Below are positions 27,297 to 35,592 of a stretch of DNA of 64,000 bases, one piece after another. The position numbers and the translations under genes were made by a program. Origin of the DNA: Hymenobacter taeanensis (GTDB lineage: Bacteria; Bacteroidota; Bacteroidia; Cytophagales; Hymenobacteraceae). The notes beneath the pieces were generated by a model. That model was given only the letters and a program-made list of their open reading frames with translations, was not told the origin of the DNA and did not search any database. The stretch's first letter is position 1; every line of letters starts with the position of its first letter. The stretch lies in the NCBI RefSeq assembly GCF_013137895.1, contig NZ_CP053538.1:3317001-3381000 (forward strand), written 5' to 3'.

Positions 27297-27386
27297 TCAG
27301 ATCGGGTTACGTTTCTTCGATTTCTTGACCATCAGCAGGCCCGCATGTAGGCCAGTGGCGTGCTTACACTTCTTTCCCATCATCAT
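27297..27386 (-). CDS. possible small basic protein (29 residues)
   Basis: This short open frame ends in GLLMVKKSKKRNPI and begins at one of three consecutive ATGs (27386, 27383, 27380), giving MGKKCKHATG at the third. Seven Lys, one Arg and two His in 29 residues make it strongly basic, like very small ribosome-associated proteins. Its stop is 37 bases before a strong same-strand terminator, and nothing else between 27577 and that terminator explains it. The frame continues upstream but looks non-coding there. No family was recognised. The case rests on composition and the terminator. Confidence 0.45.
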   Translation of the reverse strand: MMMGKKCKHATGLHAGLLMVKKSKKRNPI

Positions 27387-27576
27387 GCGCACCCCAGCCA
27401 CCTGAGCAACAGCCCGCGGCATGGAAACACAGATTGAGAGGGTAGGAGCTGACATCAGCGGGAGAAGTATATGAGCAGCACAGGCATGGTGCTGCCGTTT
27501 TGCGGCCGCAAGTAAGGAGTTTCTGTTAAAAACTCCAGCGCTCTTATCAGAAAATTTCCATTCGGGGGCTGGTGGC

Positions 27577-28086
27577 CTAGCCAGCCAATTGCTTTCTGAC
27601 CCAGTCAGCAAGCGTTCCTTTGGCGTTTAACTCCACCAAGGAATCTAGGTGCTTATTGCGTTTATTACCGCCAGACTGGTACGCTTTGAGCACCGTCTTA
27701 ATGCCCTCTGTGTTCAATACCACCGGGTCTTTCACCTCCGGATGTTGGATTTGGTAGCGGGCCCAGCCACCCATAAACAGCAGGAGCAAATCGGGATCTT
27801 GAGCCGTCAGGTCGGCCACGTATTTCTGCATTTGCACCGACACATCGGGTGTGCCGCTAATCCACTGAAACAGAAAGCGGTTGGCTTCTCGGCGCTTCTC
27901 GGGCTCCTTACTGCTGGGGGTCTTCTCCAGCCAATCCACGGTGGCTACCACTTCCTTGTTGTATTCGGCGTAATCTTCCGGCCGCTGCAGCGTGTAATTA
28001 GTAGGTACTTTGTAGGCTGATTGCGCCAGAACTGCCGGAGCCGCCGAAAGCAAAGCAAAAGCTAATAGGAGAGTAAATTTCTTCAT
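27577..28086 (-). CDS. secreted hypothetical protein
   Basis: This 169-residue protein starts with a clear signal peptide (MKKFTLLLAFALLSAAPAVLA). The mature part is helical-looking, with YVADLTAQDPDLLLLFMGGWARYQIQHP and a C-terminal AKGTLADWVRKQLAG. The start at 28086 is chosen for the signal peptide. No enzymatic motif was recognised, and no neighbour suggests a function. Confidence 0.8.
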   Translation of the reverse strand: MKKFTLLLAFALLSAAPAVLAQSAYKVPTNYTLQRPEDYAEYNKEVVATVDWLEKTPSSKEPEKRREANRFLFQWISGTPDVSVQMQKYVADLTAQDPDLLLLFMGGWARYQIQHPEVKDPVVLNTEGIKTVLKAYQSGGNKRNKHLDSLVELNAKGTLADWVRKQLAG

Positions 28087-28157
28087 ATAGAGCGCGAGTG
28101 GGAGGGAAGACAGACTCACCAATAGTACCGAAAAAGTACAGTTTCTGCTAATGGTTT

Positions 28158-28580
28158 TTACTCAAGTTCCTGTGGTAGTAAGGGAGGAAGATGGTGCCAT
28201 TCATGAGAGCATTGCCTTTGGCACGTATAGGTACGGCGATGAGTGTCCGCAATGCTGAATACGGCTAGCAGAGCTTTGAAAACGTTTGGATATTCAGGTG
28301 TGGGTAAAGCAAGAATTTTGGTAAGCGCTAGGTTAAAAGGATGCGCTTTCAGCAAAGCTAACGGGGTAGTGAATGGTCTGGGTGGTTGAGCCGCTATGGC
28401 CATTTGCACCATTGTGGGAGTAGGATGACTTTGCTGTACAAAGAGGTTCAACAGCACTAGAGTGCTTTTCTGTGCTTCTATGGGTAAGTCTATGAACCAT
28501 CGATGAGCCCATGCGCTTGACAGCTGCTGCTGGGCAGCGTAATTTAGAATAGCGTCAGGGGAAAGCTGGTCCATAAACAT
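28158..28580 (-). CDS. hypothetical protein, DUF5958-like
   Basis: This 140-residue soluble protein has an N-terminal helical part (LSPDAILNYAAQQQ, IEAQKSTLVLLNLFVQQSHPTP). Its C-terminus reads LLAVFSIADTHRRTYTCQRQCSHEWHHL. The CxxxCxHxWH-type ending and the HPT-x-x-x-V-x-x-AI segment recall the uncharacterised DUF5958 family; this is recognition from memory, not a search. No function is assigned. It lies 71 bases upstream of the secreted hypothetical protein on the same strand. Confidence 0.65.
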   Translation of the reverse strand: MFMDQLSPDAILNYAAQQQLSSAWAHRWFIDLPIEAQKSTLVLLNLFVQQSHPTPTMVQMAIAAQPPRPFTTPLALLKAHPFNLALTKILALPTPEYPNVFKALLAVFSIADTHRRTYTCQRQCSHEWHHLPPLLPQELE

Positions 28581-28622
28581 GGAAACACATTCTTAGTGTA
28601 GTGCTGTATCGGCTGGAGCAAC

Positions 28623-28673
28623 AAAAAGCCATCCCAAACAACCCGTGATATTATCTACGGATTGCTTGGGATG
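28623..28673 (-). terminator. terminator of the M28 peptidase gene
   Basis: CATCCCAA (28630-28637) pairs with TTGGGATG (28666-28673), with additional inner pairing including CCGT/ACGG. On the - strand GGCTTTTTG follows. It lies about 20 bases after the peptidase stop codon. Confidence 0.75.
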
Positions 28674-28693
28674 ACTGTGCTAAAACGACTGGC

Positions 28694-30052
28694 CTAGCGC
28701 ACCGGCTTAGGTATTATTGGCAGGCTTTCATGACCTTCTGCATCTACAGATACCACTCCAAAGATGAAGTTATCCTTGCTGTGGGGTAGGTCGGCCTTGG
28801 TGTCGGTTACAAAAAACTTCTGCTGCCACTCCGGGGCGCTGGTTTCACGCATCAGTACATAGTAACCCACGGGCTTTTCGCCGGCTTTGGGGGCTTCCCA
28901 CTTGAGCTGGGTGCGGTTGGTTAGTTCGGCGGTGAGCACGCCTACATTCTCGGGGGCGGCGGGGGCCAGGGCCAGGCTAGCCAGGGTGGCCAGGTTCACG
29001 CCGGTGTTTTTGCGCAGGTAGGCGAAGTCCATGAACTTGGCGTAGTCGCCGTACTCGGTACCGTTTTCGGTGCGCAAATCCTGGTGCTGGTGGCGGAAGT
29101 CCTCATTCATTTCCGAGAAGCGCACCGCCGTAAAGCCCTGCTGGTTGAAGGGCGTATGGTCACCGCCGCGCAGGAAGCGGTCAGGGCGATACTCCAGCAC
29201 TACCTCGTGGTTGGGGACATACTGCTTGCAGGCCAGGCGCGAGTAGCGGGCCAGTTCCCGGGAAGGTGAGTCGTTTTCGGAAGAAAGAGTGCGACGCACG
29301 CGGGCCTCATCGGCGGTTTCAGTGGCGGGCACGCCCTCACTAAACACGCGCAGGTGGGTGTCGTCCTTCATCTCGGGGTCGTGGCCCGAGGAATTGCCCA
29401 TGATATCGTTGTTAAGCATGGCCACCAGATTCCAGCCCTCGGCCTTGGCGCGCTTGGCCAGGTGTGTAGAGCCGTACAGGCCCTGCTCTTCGCCCTGCAC
29501 CGCCACGAAGATGATGGTGGCGGGGTACTGGTGTTGCGACATCACGCGAGCCAGCTCCATTACAGCCACGGTGCCCGAGCCATCATCGTTGGCACCGGGT
29601 GCATCGGCGGTGGCATTCATCACGTCGGATACCCGCGAGTCGATGTGGCCACTCACGATAAACACGCGCTTGTCGGTGGGGTCGGTGCCGGGCAGGGTAG
29701 CCATTACGTTAGCCATCACTACGGGCCGGTTGATGCGGCGGCCATCGGGCTTGATGGTGAAGGTGTCCTGTTCTACTTTGAGGCGGCCGCCGTTGGCTTT
29801 GCTGTATTTTTTAAACTCATCCTCCACCCAATTGCGGGCCGCCCCAATGCCGCGCTTTTTGCTCTTGGTGTCGGAGAGGGTGTGGCGCGTACCGAAGCTC
29901 ACGAGCTTATCAATATCAGAGCGCAGGTTCTTTTCGGAGATGTCCTGCACCATTTTCGTGATGACGGGGTCGGGGGTGGTGCTTGGTTGGTTCTGGGCGA
30001 AAGCCGGGGCCGAGAGGCCCAGCGTTAACAGGAACGGAGTAAAACGACGCAT
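28694..30052 (-). CDS. secreted M28-family zinc aminopeptidase
   Basis: This 452-residue exported peptidase has a signal peptide (MRRFTPFLLTLGLSAPAFA). The co-catalytic zinc ligands are visible in order: His in VSGHIDSR, Asp in GANDDGSGT, the Glu pair in QGEEQGLYGS, Asp in NNDIMGN and His in GGDHTPFNQQ. A C-terminal beta-sandwich-like segment (about 370-450, LTNRTQLKWEAPKAGEKPVGYYVLMRE) resembles a fibronectin type III module. It should cut N-terminal residues from peptides in the periplasm or outside the cell. It has its own terminator, so it is probably monocistronic. Confidence 0.9.
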   Translation of the reverse strand: MRRFTPFLLTLGLSAPAFAQNQPSTTPDPVITKMVQDISEKNLRSDIDKLVSFGTRHTLSDTKSKKRGIGAARNWVEDEFKKYSKANGGRLKVEQDTFTIKPDGRRINRPVVMANVMATLPGTDPTDKRVFIVSGHIDSRVSDVMNATADAPGANDDGSGTVAVMELARVMSQHQYPATIIFVAVQGEEQGLYGSTHLAKRAKAEGWNLVAMLNNDIMGNSSGHDPEMKDDTHLRVFSEGVPATETADEARVRRTLSSENDSPSRELARYSRLACKQYVPNHEVVLEYRPDRFLRGGDHTPFNQQGFTAVRFSEMNEDFRHQHQDLRTENGTEYGDYAKFMDFAYLRKNTGVNLATLASLALAPAAPENVGVLTAELTNRTQLKWEAPKAGEKPVGYYVLMRETSAPEWQQKFFVTDTKADLPHSKDNFIFGVVSVDAEGHESLPIIPKPVR

Positions 30053-30221
30053 GCAGATATGAAGGAGGTTAAGACGGGGTACAGACGCAGACTAGCGCTA
30101 ACCGTTGCGGGCGGCTACTGGTGTAGAACAATTAGAGCTGTAAATACGCACCGTTTTGTGGTATTATTTTCATTAATCTGTTAAATAAATGCACCACAAC
30201 CAACCAAAATGGCAATACCCC

Positions 30222-31460
30222 CTACTGCAGCGCCACCACTACGCTAGCCGCATTACCACCAAACCCAGCCGCATTTACCAGAATGCGGCGGAGCGGCCTG
30301 ACCCCCGATACCAAAGCTAAATCGGTGGGGAAAGGTGGTGTAGGCCACTGCTGGGTTTCCAGCACGTGCAGGGCAAAGTCGAGGCTCAATGCCGCAGAAG
30401 CCCCCAGCGTATGCCCAATCAGCCACTTGTTAGACAGCAGAAGCGGCAGCTCATCCCCAAACACTGTCCGCAGAGCAGCCCGCTCCGCCGCGTCGCCGGC
30501 TGGCGTACCGGGGCTGTGCAGCACCACGGCGTCTACCTCAGCCAAGTCGCAGCCAGCTTGGCCTAACGCACTGCGCATGGCTTGCTGAAAGTGCTGGCCA
30601 TCAGCGGAAAGGCCGGTTTTGCTGCCAATAGCCTCAAAGCCGAAGCCCACACCTTCCAGCACCGCCACCGGCTGGTGGGGCTGCTCAGCCAAGCTGGCAG
30701 TAGATATTTTCTCTAGCGCAAATACGGCGGCCCCTTCTCCCAGCACAAACGTAGATGGCTTGCCCGCCCCCGGCCGGCAGGGAAAATCGGCGGCGGCAAA
30801 GGGCGAGTAGATACCGATGGCCTGCATTTGGGCCAGAGTGAAAGCGGTGAGAGGAGCCTCGGTGCCGCCGGCCAGAAACCGCGTGGCCATGCCCGCCCGC
30901 AGCCAGGCTGTGGCATTCCCTAGGGCTTGAAAGGCACTGCTACAAGTGCTGGAGTGGCTGAGGCTGGCGCCACCGGTGCTACCCGCATCGTAGGCCACCC
31001 AGCTAGCCACGTTGCCCAAAGTGGTGAGGGGCGATGCGGGCACGGGTACGGAGCCTTCCCGCAGAAACTCCGCATGGAACTCCTCTAGCCGGCCCGTAGC
31101 GCCCCGGCTGCTGCCTATGCTAACGGCTAACTGGTTGCTGGTTGCTGGTTGCTGATTGCCAGGGGCTGGAATTCCGGAAGAAGTGGGCCAGCCAGCGGCA
31201 GCACTAGCTTGCCGGGCTGCCAGCAGGCCTAGCAGCACGGTGCGGTCGAGTTGGCGGTAGGCGGGTTGGCTGCGGCGAAGCTCCTGAACCGCCGCTTCTG
31301 CGGCGGTGGGCAATGCCGCTACGGGTATACTGTGTAAGCCAAGCTGGCGCGGGGTAAAGGGAGAGGCGGCACTTAGCCCATCCAGCGACTGGCCTAGCGC
31401 CGACACGCGTCCGCGCCCCCGAATGACGATGAGCTCCTGGGGCGGAAGTGAATTAGTCAT
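30222..31460 (-). CDS. KAS I/II-type beta-ketoacyl synthase in the biotin cluster
   Basis: This 412-residue condensing enzyme has the full catalytic set: C173 in SSTCSSAFQALG, H315 in LHSPGTPAGDAAE, and K345/H350 in SNKWLIGHTLGAS. The start at 31460 overlaps the 3' end of bioA by 8 bases, so the two genes are translationally linked. Pimelate synthesis for biotin uses fatty-acid elongation, and a dedicated KAS could supply those condensations. Because BioZ proteins are KAS III-like, this one is not a simple BioZ homologue. Residues about 92-112 form a Pro/Gln-rich insertion encoded partly by a heptanucleotide tandem repeat. The biotin link is inferred from position. Confidence 0.85.
   Translation of the reverse strand: MTNSLPPQELIVIRGRGRVSALGQSLDGLSAASPFTPRQLGLHSIPVAALPTAAEAAVQELRRSQPAYRQLDRTVLLGLLAARQASAAAGWPTSSGIPAPGNQQPATSNQLAVSIGSSRGATGRLEEFHAEFLREGSVPVPASPLTTLGNVASWVAYDAGSTGGASLSHSSTCSSAFQALGNATAWLRAGMATRFLAGGTEAPLTAFTLAQMQAIGIYSPFAAADFPCRPGAGKPSTFVLGEGAAVFALEKISTASLAEQPHQPVAVLEGVGFGFEAIGSKTGLSADGQHFQQAMRSALGQAGCDLAEVDAVVLHSPGTPAGDAAERAALRTVFGDELPLLLSNKWLIGHTLGASAALSLDFALHVLETQQWPTPPFPTDLALVSGVRPLRRILVNAAGFGGNAASVVVALQ
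31133..31160. repeat. heptanucleotide tandem repeat inside the KAS gene
   Basis: GGTTGCT occurs three times in tandem (31133-31153) and is followed by a diverged fourth unit, GATTGCC. The unit length is not a multiple of three, so a change in copy number would shift the reading frame. It encodes the Gln/Pro-rich insertion of the KAS protein. Confidence 0.7.
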
Positions 31461-32784
31461 GCAGGTATTCGGGCAGGGTAAGAGCGGGAGCGAAGTTGAG
31501 GACCAGCTCACGCATGGCGCGCAGCACAGTATAGAGCAGGTCTAGCTCCTCATTGGTGGTGCAATAGGGCGGGAGCAGGTATACCACGTTGCCGAGGGGG
31601 CGCAGCACCACGTTATGCTCCAGGGAAAGCTGATAGAAGCCGTCGCGGAGGCGGCTGAAGTAGCTGGTGTCTTCGCCGGGGTCGTACTCCACGGCTAGCA
31701 CTGTGCCCAGGTGGCGCACCTCCCGGATGCCGGGCTGGCCTTCCATCTCCTGCCGGAAGGCCGCGTGTGCCGTTGCAATACGGGCCCGCTGGGCGGTGCA
31801 CTCGGGGGCGCGGGTAAGCGCCAGGCTGGCCAGCGCGGCGGCGCAGGCTACGGGGTTGGCGGTGTAGGAGTGGCCGTGGAAAAGGGCCTTCATCAGCTCA
31901 CTGCTCAGGAAAGCCTCATAAATAGGTGCCGCGCAAGTAGTGAGGCCCATGGCCATGGTGCCGCCGGTCAGGCCCTTGGAGAAGCACATAATATCGGGCT
32001 GCTCGGTGAGGTAGTCGGTGGCAAACAGGTGGCCCAGGCGACCAAAACCGGTCATTACTTCATCGGCAATGCACAGCACGCCGTGCTGGTGGCAGCGCCG
32101 GATCATCTCATCCAGCACCTCCGCAGAGTAGGTGACCATGCCGGCCGTACCCAGCATTAAGGGTTCAAAGATGAAACCCGCCACGTCGGGCCGGCTAATG
32201 AGAGCATCTAACTGGCCTAGTACCTCCGCCTCGCGGCCGGGTACGGGCACGTCAATAAACTCTACCTGAAACAGGAGGGGCCAAAACGGCGCGGTAAAGG
32301 CCCCACGGCTGCTCACCGACATGGCCCCGAAGGTGTCGCCGTGGTAGGAGTTGCGGAAGCAGATGAACGTGCGGCGCTCGGGCTGCTCCCGGTTGTGGAA
32401 GTACTGCAGTACCATTTTCAGGGCTACTTCCACGGCCGTAGAGCCGTTATCGGAGTAGAAAACGCGGGCCTGGTTCTGCGGCAGAATCTCCAGCAGCTGC
32501 TCGGCCAGCTCTACGGCGGCGGGGTGCGTGAAGCCCGCAAACAGTACGTGCTCCAGGGTTTGCAGCTGCTCGCTTACGCGCCGAGCAATGTGGGCGTTGG
32601 CGTGGCCGTGCAGGTTTACCCACCACGAGGAAATACCGTCGAGGTAACGGGTGCCGTCTTCGGCAATGAGCCAGCTGCCTTCGCCGCGCACAATGGGCAC
32701 GGGCAGCGGGGCGGTTTGCATTTGGGTGTAGGGGTGCCACAGTACGGCGTGGTCCCGCTGGGCGAGGGAAGTAGGTTGGGGCAT
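31453..32784 (-). CDS. bioA: adenosylmethionine-8-amino-7-oxononanoate aminotransferase
   Basis: This 443-residue class III PLP aminotransferase converts KAPA to DAPA with S-adenosylmethionine as amino donor. BioA hallmarks are LWHPYTQMQ near the N-terminus, DGISSWWVNLHGHANAHI, FYSDNGSTAVEVALKM, RNSYHGDTFGAMS and the PLP Lys K270 in CFSKGLTGG. It follows bioD by 117 bases and overlaps the KAS gene. A good -7 element lies about 30 bases upstream. Confidence 0.95.
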   Translation of the reverse strand: MPQPTSLAQRDHAVLWHPYTQMQTAPLPVPIVRGEGSWLIAEDGTRYLDGISSWWVNLHGHANAHIARRVSEQLQTLEHVLFAGFTHPAAVELAEQLLEILPQNQARVFYSDNGSTAVEVALKMVLQYFHNREQPERRTFICFRNSYHGDTFGAMSVSSRGAFTAPFWPLLFQVEFIDVPVPGREAEVLGQLDALISRPDVAGFIFEPLMLGTAGMVTYSAEVLDEMIRRCHQHGVLCIADEVMTGFGRLGHLFATDYLTEQPDIMCFSKGLTGGTMAMGLTTCAAPIYEAFLSSELMKALFHGHSYTANPVACAAALASLALTRAPECTAQRARIATAHAAFRQEMEGQPGIREVRHLGTVLAVEYDPGEDTSYFSRLRDGFYQLSLEHNVVLRPLGNVVYLLPPYCTTNEELDLLYTVLRAMRELVLNFAPALTLPEYLHD

Positions 32785-32814
32785 TACGGGTGGCGCCGGA
32801 GTTGCCGGCAGCTA

Positions 32815-32822
32815 CAAAGCTA
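32815..32822 (-). promoter_or_regulatory. -7 element of bioA
   Basis: On the - strand this reads TAGCTTTG, a full match to TAnnTTTG. It lies 31 bases before the bioA start, so bioA-KAS may have its own promoter. A TTG occurs about 24 bases further upstream, slightly beyond the ideal spacing. Confidence 0.55.
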
Positions 32823-32837
32823 CAACCAGTAGGGCCG

Positions 32838-32859
32838 ACGACGGTTCAACGACGGTTCC
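32838..32859. promoter_or_regulatory. tandem 11-bp direct repeat upstream of the bioA promoter
   Basis: ACGACGGTTCA (32838-32848) is followed directly by ACGACGGTTCC (32849-32859). The two copies are one helical turn apart and sit just upstream of the bioA -7 element. This could be a regulator site. It does not resemble the BirA or BioR operators known to me. Confidence 0.4.
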
Positions 32860-32901
32860 CGCAGTGGGCGCAGAGGTTTTCGCAGAGTACGCTGAGGCGT
32901 T

Positions 32902-33525
32902 CTACACGGTGGTGAACCACGCTCGGAAAACCTGGGCGTACTGGCCTACTACTTCTGGTGTAATGGCCGGCTCCAGTCGCACCCGGGGCATCAGAGGCAC
33001 GCCAGTGTGCTGGCTGATAAACTCCTCCGTGGCCTGGTTGGGTTCTCCATTGAATACAAGGCCACGTACACGAATGCCGCGGGCCTGCAGGGCCTCCAGG
33101 GTAAGCAGCGTGTGGTTGATGCTGCCCAGATAATTGCGCGATACTACCACCACCTCTAAACCCAGATGTAGCACCAGATCGGCTATCAACAGGCTCGGTG
33201 CCAGCGGCACGAGCAGGCCACCCGCGCCTTCTACCAGCAGATGGTTTTGCGTTTCTGGTAGCTCAAAATCCTGGAGTTGAATGGTGAGGCCTTCAGCAGC
33301 GGCGGCGGCGTGCGGAGAGGCGGGCATCAGGAGGCGATACTGCTCGGGGAAGAACGTGCTGACTGTATTCTGGACCAGGCTGCGTACAGTGCCCGCGTCG
33401 GTAGTGGGTTCCAGGCCTGCTTGCACGGGCTTCCAGTAGTCGGCCTGCAAGGCTTCAGTAAGAATAGCCGACACGAAGGTCTTGCCTACGTCGGTGCCGA
33501 TGCCGGTGATGAAAAGACGTTCCAA
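32902..33525 (-). CDS. bioD: dethiobiotin synthetase
   Basis: This 207-residue ATP-dependent carboxylase closes the ureido ring of dethiobiotin from DAPA, CO2 and ATP. The P-loop-like motif GIGTDVGKT spans residues 8-16, followed by YWKPVQAGLE and the VEGAGGLLVPL motif. The start codon is TTG at 33525. An in-frame TAG lies 21 bases upstream with no ATG between, so TTG initiation is the only reasonable choice. It lies in the biotin cluster after the DUF2071 gene. Confidence 0.94.
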   Translation of the reverse strand: MERLFITGIGTDVGKTFVSAILTEALQADYWKPVQAGLEPTTDAGTVRSLVQNTVSTFFPEQYRLLMPASPHAAAAAEGLTIQLQDFELPETQNHLLVEGAGGLLVPLAPSLLIADLVLHLGLEVVVVSRNYLGSINHTLLTLEALQARGIRVRGLVFNGEPNQATEEFISQHTGVPLMPRVRLEPAITPEVVGQYAQVFRAWFTTV

Positions 33526-33609
33526 GGGAAAAGAAACTCGAAGCTAATGGGGTAAGATGTACTCGTGGGGAAGGTAGCTCTGCAGTTGTAGCACAGGGGG
33601 CGTACAGAC

Positions 33610-33651
33610 AAAAACAGCCCATAGCGCTGTCTCGCACGCTGCGTGCTATGG
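33610..33651 (-). terminator. terminator of the DUF2071 gene
   Basis: CCATAGC and GCTATGG (33619-33625 with 33645-33651) pair around an inner hairpin, and on the - strand CTGTTTTTG follows. It lies immediately after the DUF2071 stop codon and before bioD, so it divides the biotin cluster. Confidence 0.65.
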
Positions 33652-33654
33652 CGA

Positions 33655-34362
33655 CTATTTATCGGCTACACTATGCCACTCGTGCTCCACTTTTGTCATC
33701 AACAACGCATTGTCGAATTTGATGGAGCCAGCTGGGAAGATTGTGCTGTCAGCAAAGAAGCTCGATTGTACCTCACTCACTGCAAGTGGCTTCACCTGCC
33801 AGTTGTAGGTTTTTAACTGCAAGCCGTCAAACTTGCTTCCGTTGGGAGAATAGCCAATAGCGCCCTTTTCAAAGAATTCTGACACGTTTTCGAGCGTTTC
33901 AAAAATTGAATCCTTGGTGAAGTGTTCCACTTCTTTGGCGTCGATTGAAATACTTGTTTGGTCTGAGCTCGTGAAGTCAATGTGGTAATCGAGGCCTGTC
34001 TCGCGCACATTGAAGTTTGCCAGGTAATGTTTACCCGGAAACAAGCGCCCACCCACAACGGCATTCAGCTTCAAGGATGTATCGCGCCGCGGAATAAAAA
34101 CGCCTTCCTGCGTTCTGCCATCCTCGTCCCATTCCACAGCAATCCGGTGGGCCCCATTTTCAGAGGAGATGCCTAAAAAGTCAGGCAGCCCCTTCGGCTT
34201 GATGTTCTTTAGGCGGATCAGGCAAATGCCAACAATAGCTTTCCATTTATAAACTTTTGGCCGGAAGGGAGCAGGCAGGATCTTTGCCACATCCTGTGGG
34301 TCAGCGGTAAAATTGATCAGGATTCTTCTATCAATAATGCCGTGGATTGTTGGGATGCGCAT
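33655..34362 (-). CDS. DUF2071-like protein inserted in the biotin cluster
   Basis: This 235-residue protein begins IHGIIDRRILINFTADPQ, followed by ILPAPFRPKVYKWKAIVGICLIRLKNI, the pattern of DUF2071 proteins, which share the acetoacetate-decarboxylase-like fold. No known reaction fits. It is visibly more AT-rich than bioF and bioD on either side, and its own terminator follows. It is 161 bases from bioD and 52 from bioF. It therefore looks like a later insertion rather than a biotin enzyme, though an accessory role cannot be excluded. Confidence 0.8.
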   Translation of the reverse strand: MRIPTIHGIIDRRILINFTADPQDVAKILPAPFRPKVYKWKAIVGICLIRLKNIKPKGLPDFLGISSENGAHRIAVEWDEDGRTQEGVFIPRRDTSLKLNAVVGGRLFPGKHYLANFNVRETGLDYHIDFTSSDQTSISIDAKEVEHFTKDSIFETLENVSEFFEKGAIGYSPNGSKFDGLQLKTYNWQVKPLAVSEVQSSFFADSTIFPAGSIKFDNALLMTKVEHEWHSVADK

Positions 34363-34414
34363 AGTGGTAAATAGGTAGTAAGACCTGTGGTTAACAACTT
34401 ATATCTACAGAAGT

Positions 34415-35575
34415 CTATGCATTGTCGGGCTCAGCATTTTTCACGGCTTGGCTTAGTACTTCAGTCAAAGCATCCATCTGCTCTTTCGTGTTGTAGCTGT
34501 GCACAATAAGCCGCAGCCGCTCCGTGCCCACCGGCACCGTTGGCGACACGATGGGGCGCACATCGAAGCCGGCAGCCTGTGCTGCGGCTGCCACTTGCCG
34601 TACGTGGGTGGGGCCGGGGCTTTCTGTAAAAAACACCGGGTGAATGATGTGGCTTTTCAGCGGCACCCGTAGGCCAGGTACCGCGTTCAGCTGAGCTTTC
34701 AAATAATCGGAGAGGGCGAAGAGCTGTTTCCTTTCCTCGGTGAGCGTAGGCAGCAACTGGTAGGCCGCCGCTAGGCCAGCAACGGTAAGCGGCGGCAGGG
34801 CCGTAGTATAGATAAAGAGGCGGCTGAAATTCAGCAGATAGTCGCGCAGGACGGCGGCACCGGCAATGGCGGCGCCCTGACTGCCCAGGGCTTTCCCGAA
34901 GGTGAGGATACGGGCAAAAACGGCATCCTCCAGGCCCAGCTCCGATACCAGGCCTTCGCCCAGGGGGCCGTAGATACCATTGGTGTGGGCCTCATCTACC
35001 ACCAGATACAACCCGTGCGCCTGGCAAAGTGCGGCCAGCTCTGGCAGCGGCGCCATGTCGCCATCCATGGAGTACAAGGCTTCCACGGCCACAAATACGG
35101 CACCAGTGGCTCGCACTAGTTTCCGCTCCAGGTCCTGCAAGTCGTTGTGGCGGAAGCTCCAGGCGGTGGCAAACGAGGCCCGGATGCCGTCTTTTACCGA
35201 AGCATGGGAAGCCTCATCGTACAGGATAGTATCGCCCCGGCGTGGCACCGCCCCGAAGAAGCCCATGTTGGCTGCGTAGCCTGAGTTGAACAGCAACGCT
35301 GCTTCGGCCCGGTGGAAACTGGCTAGGGTAGTTTCCAATGCTTCGGCCGCTGCTGAGTTGCCTGTCAGCAGCCGGGAGCCCGTGCTGCCGGCTGGTTCAT
35401 CTGCCGCCTGTTGCAAGGCCACCCGCACGGTGGGGTGCTGGCTCAGGCCCAGGTAATCGTTGGAACTGAAGTCGGCTAGGCCAGCCGCGGGGAGGGTAAG
35501 CTGGCGCCGGGTACCATCAGCGTCTCGCTGGGCGAGGTGCTGCGCGAGGCGCTGATGGAGAGGGGAAGTGGGCAT
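34415..35575 (-). CDS. bioF: 8-amino-7-oxononanoate synthase
   Basis: This 386-residue alpha-oxoamine synthase joins pimeloyl-ACP (or CoA) with alanine to make KAPA. Family motifs are DFSSNDYLGLSQHP, GSTGSRLLTGN, LFNSGYAANMG, VVDEAHTNGIYG and the PLP Lys K228 in ILTFGKALGSQG. Length is standard. A composite repeat separates it from bioB. Confidence 0.95.
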   Translation of the reverse strand: MPTSPLHQRLAQHLAQRDADGTRRQLTLPAAGLADFSSNDYLGLSQHPTVRVALQQAADEPAGSTGSRLLTGNSAAAEALETTLASFHRAEAALLFNSGYAANMGFFGAVPRRGDTILYDEASHASVKDGIRASFATAWSFRHNDLQDLERKLVRATGAVFVAVEALYSMDGDMAPLPELAALCQAHGLYLVVDEAHTNGIYGPLGEGLVSELGLEDAVFARILTFGKALGSQGAAIAGAAVLRDYLLNFSRLFIYTTALPPLTVAGLAAAYQLLPTLTEERKQLFALSDYLKAQLNAVPGLRVPLKSHIIHPVFFTESPGPTHVRQVAAAAQAAGFDVRPIVSPTVPVGTERLRLIVHSYNTKEQMDALTEVLSQAVKNAEPDNA

Positions 35576-35592
35576 AAGGGGTGAACTAGGCT

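Noticed and set aside
32447..32740. Arg-rich frame on the - strand inside bioA in another phase
   Set aside because: It overlaps the PLP enzyme entirely and has no independent start signal or family.
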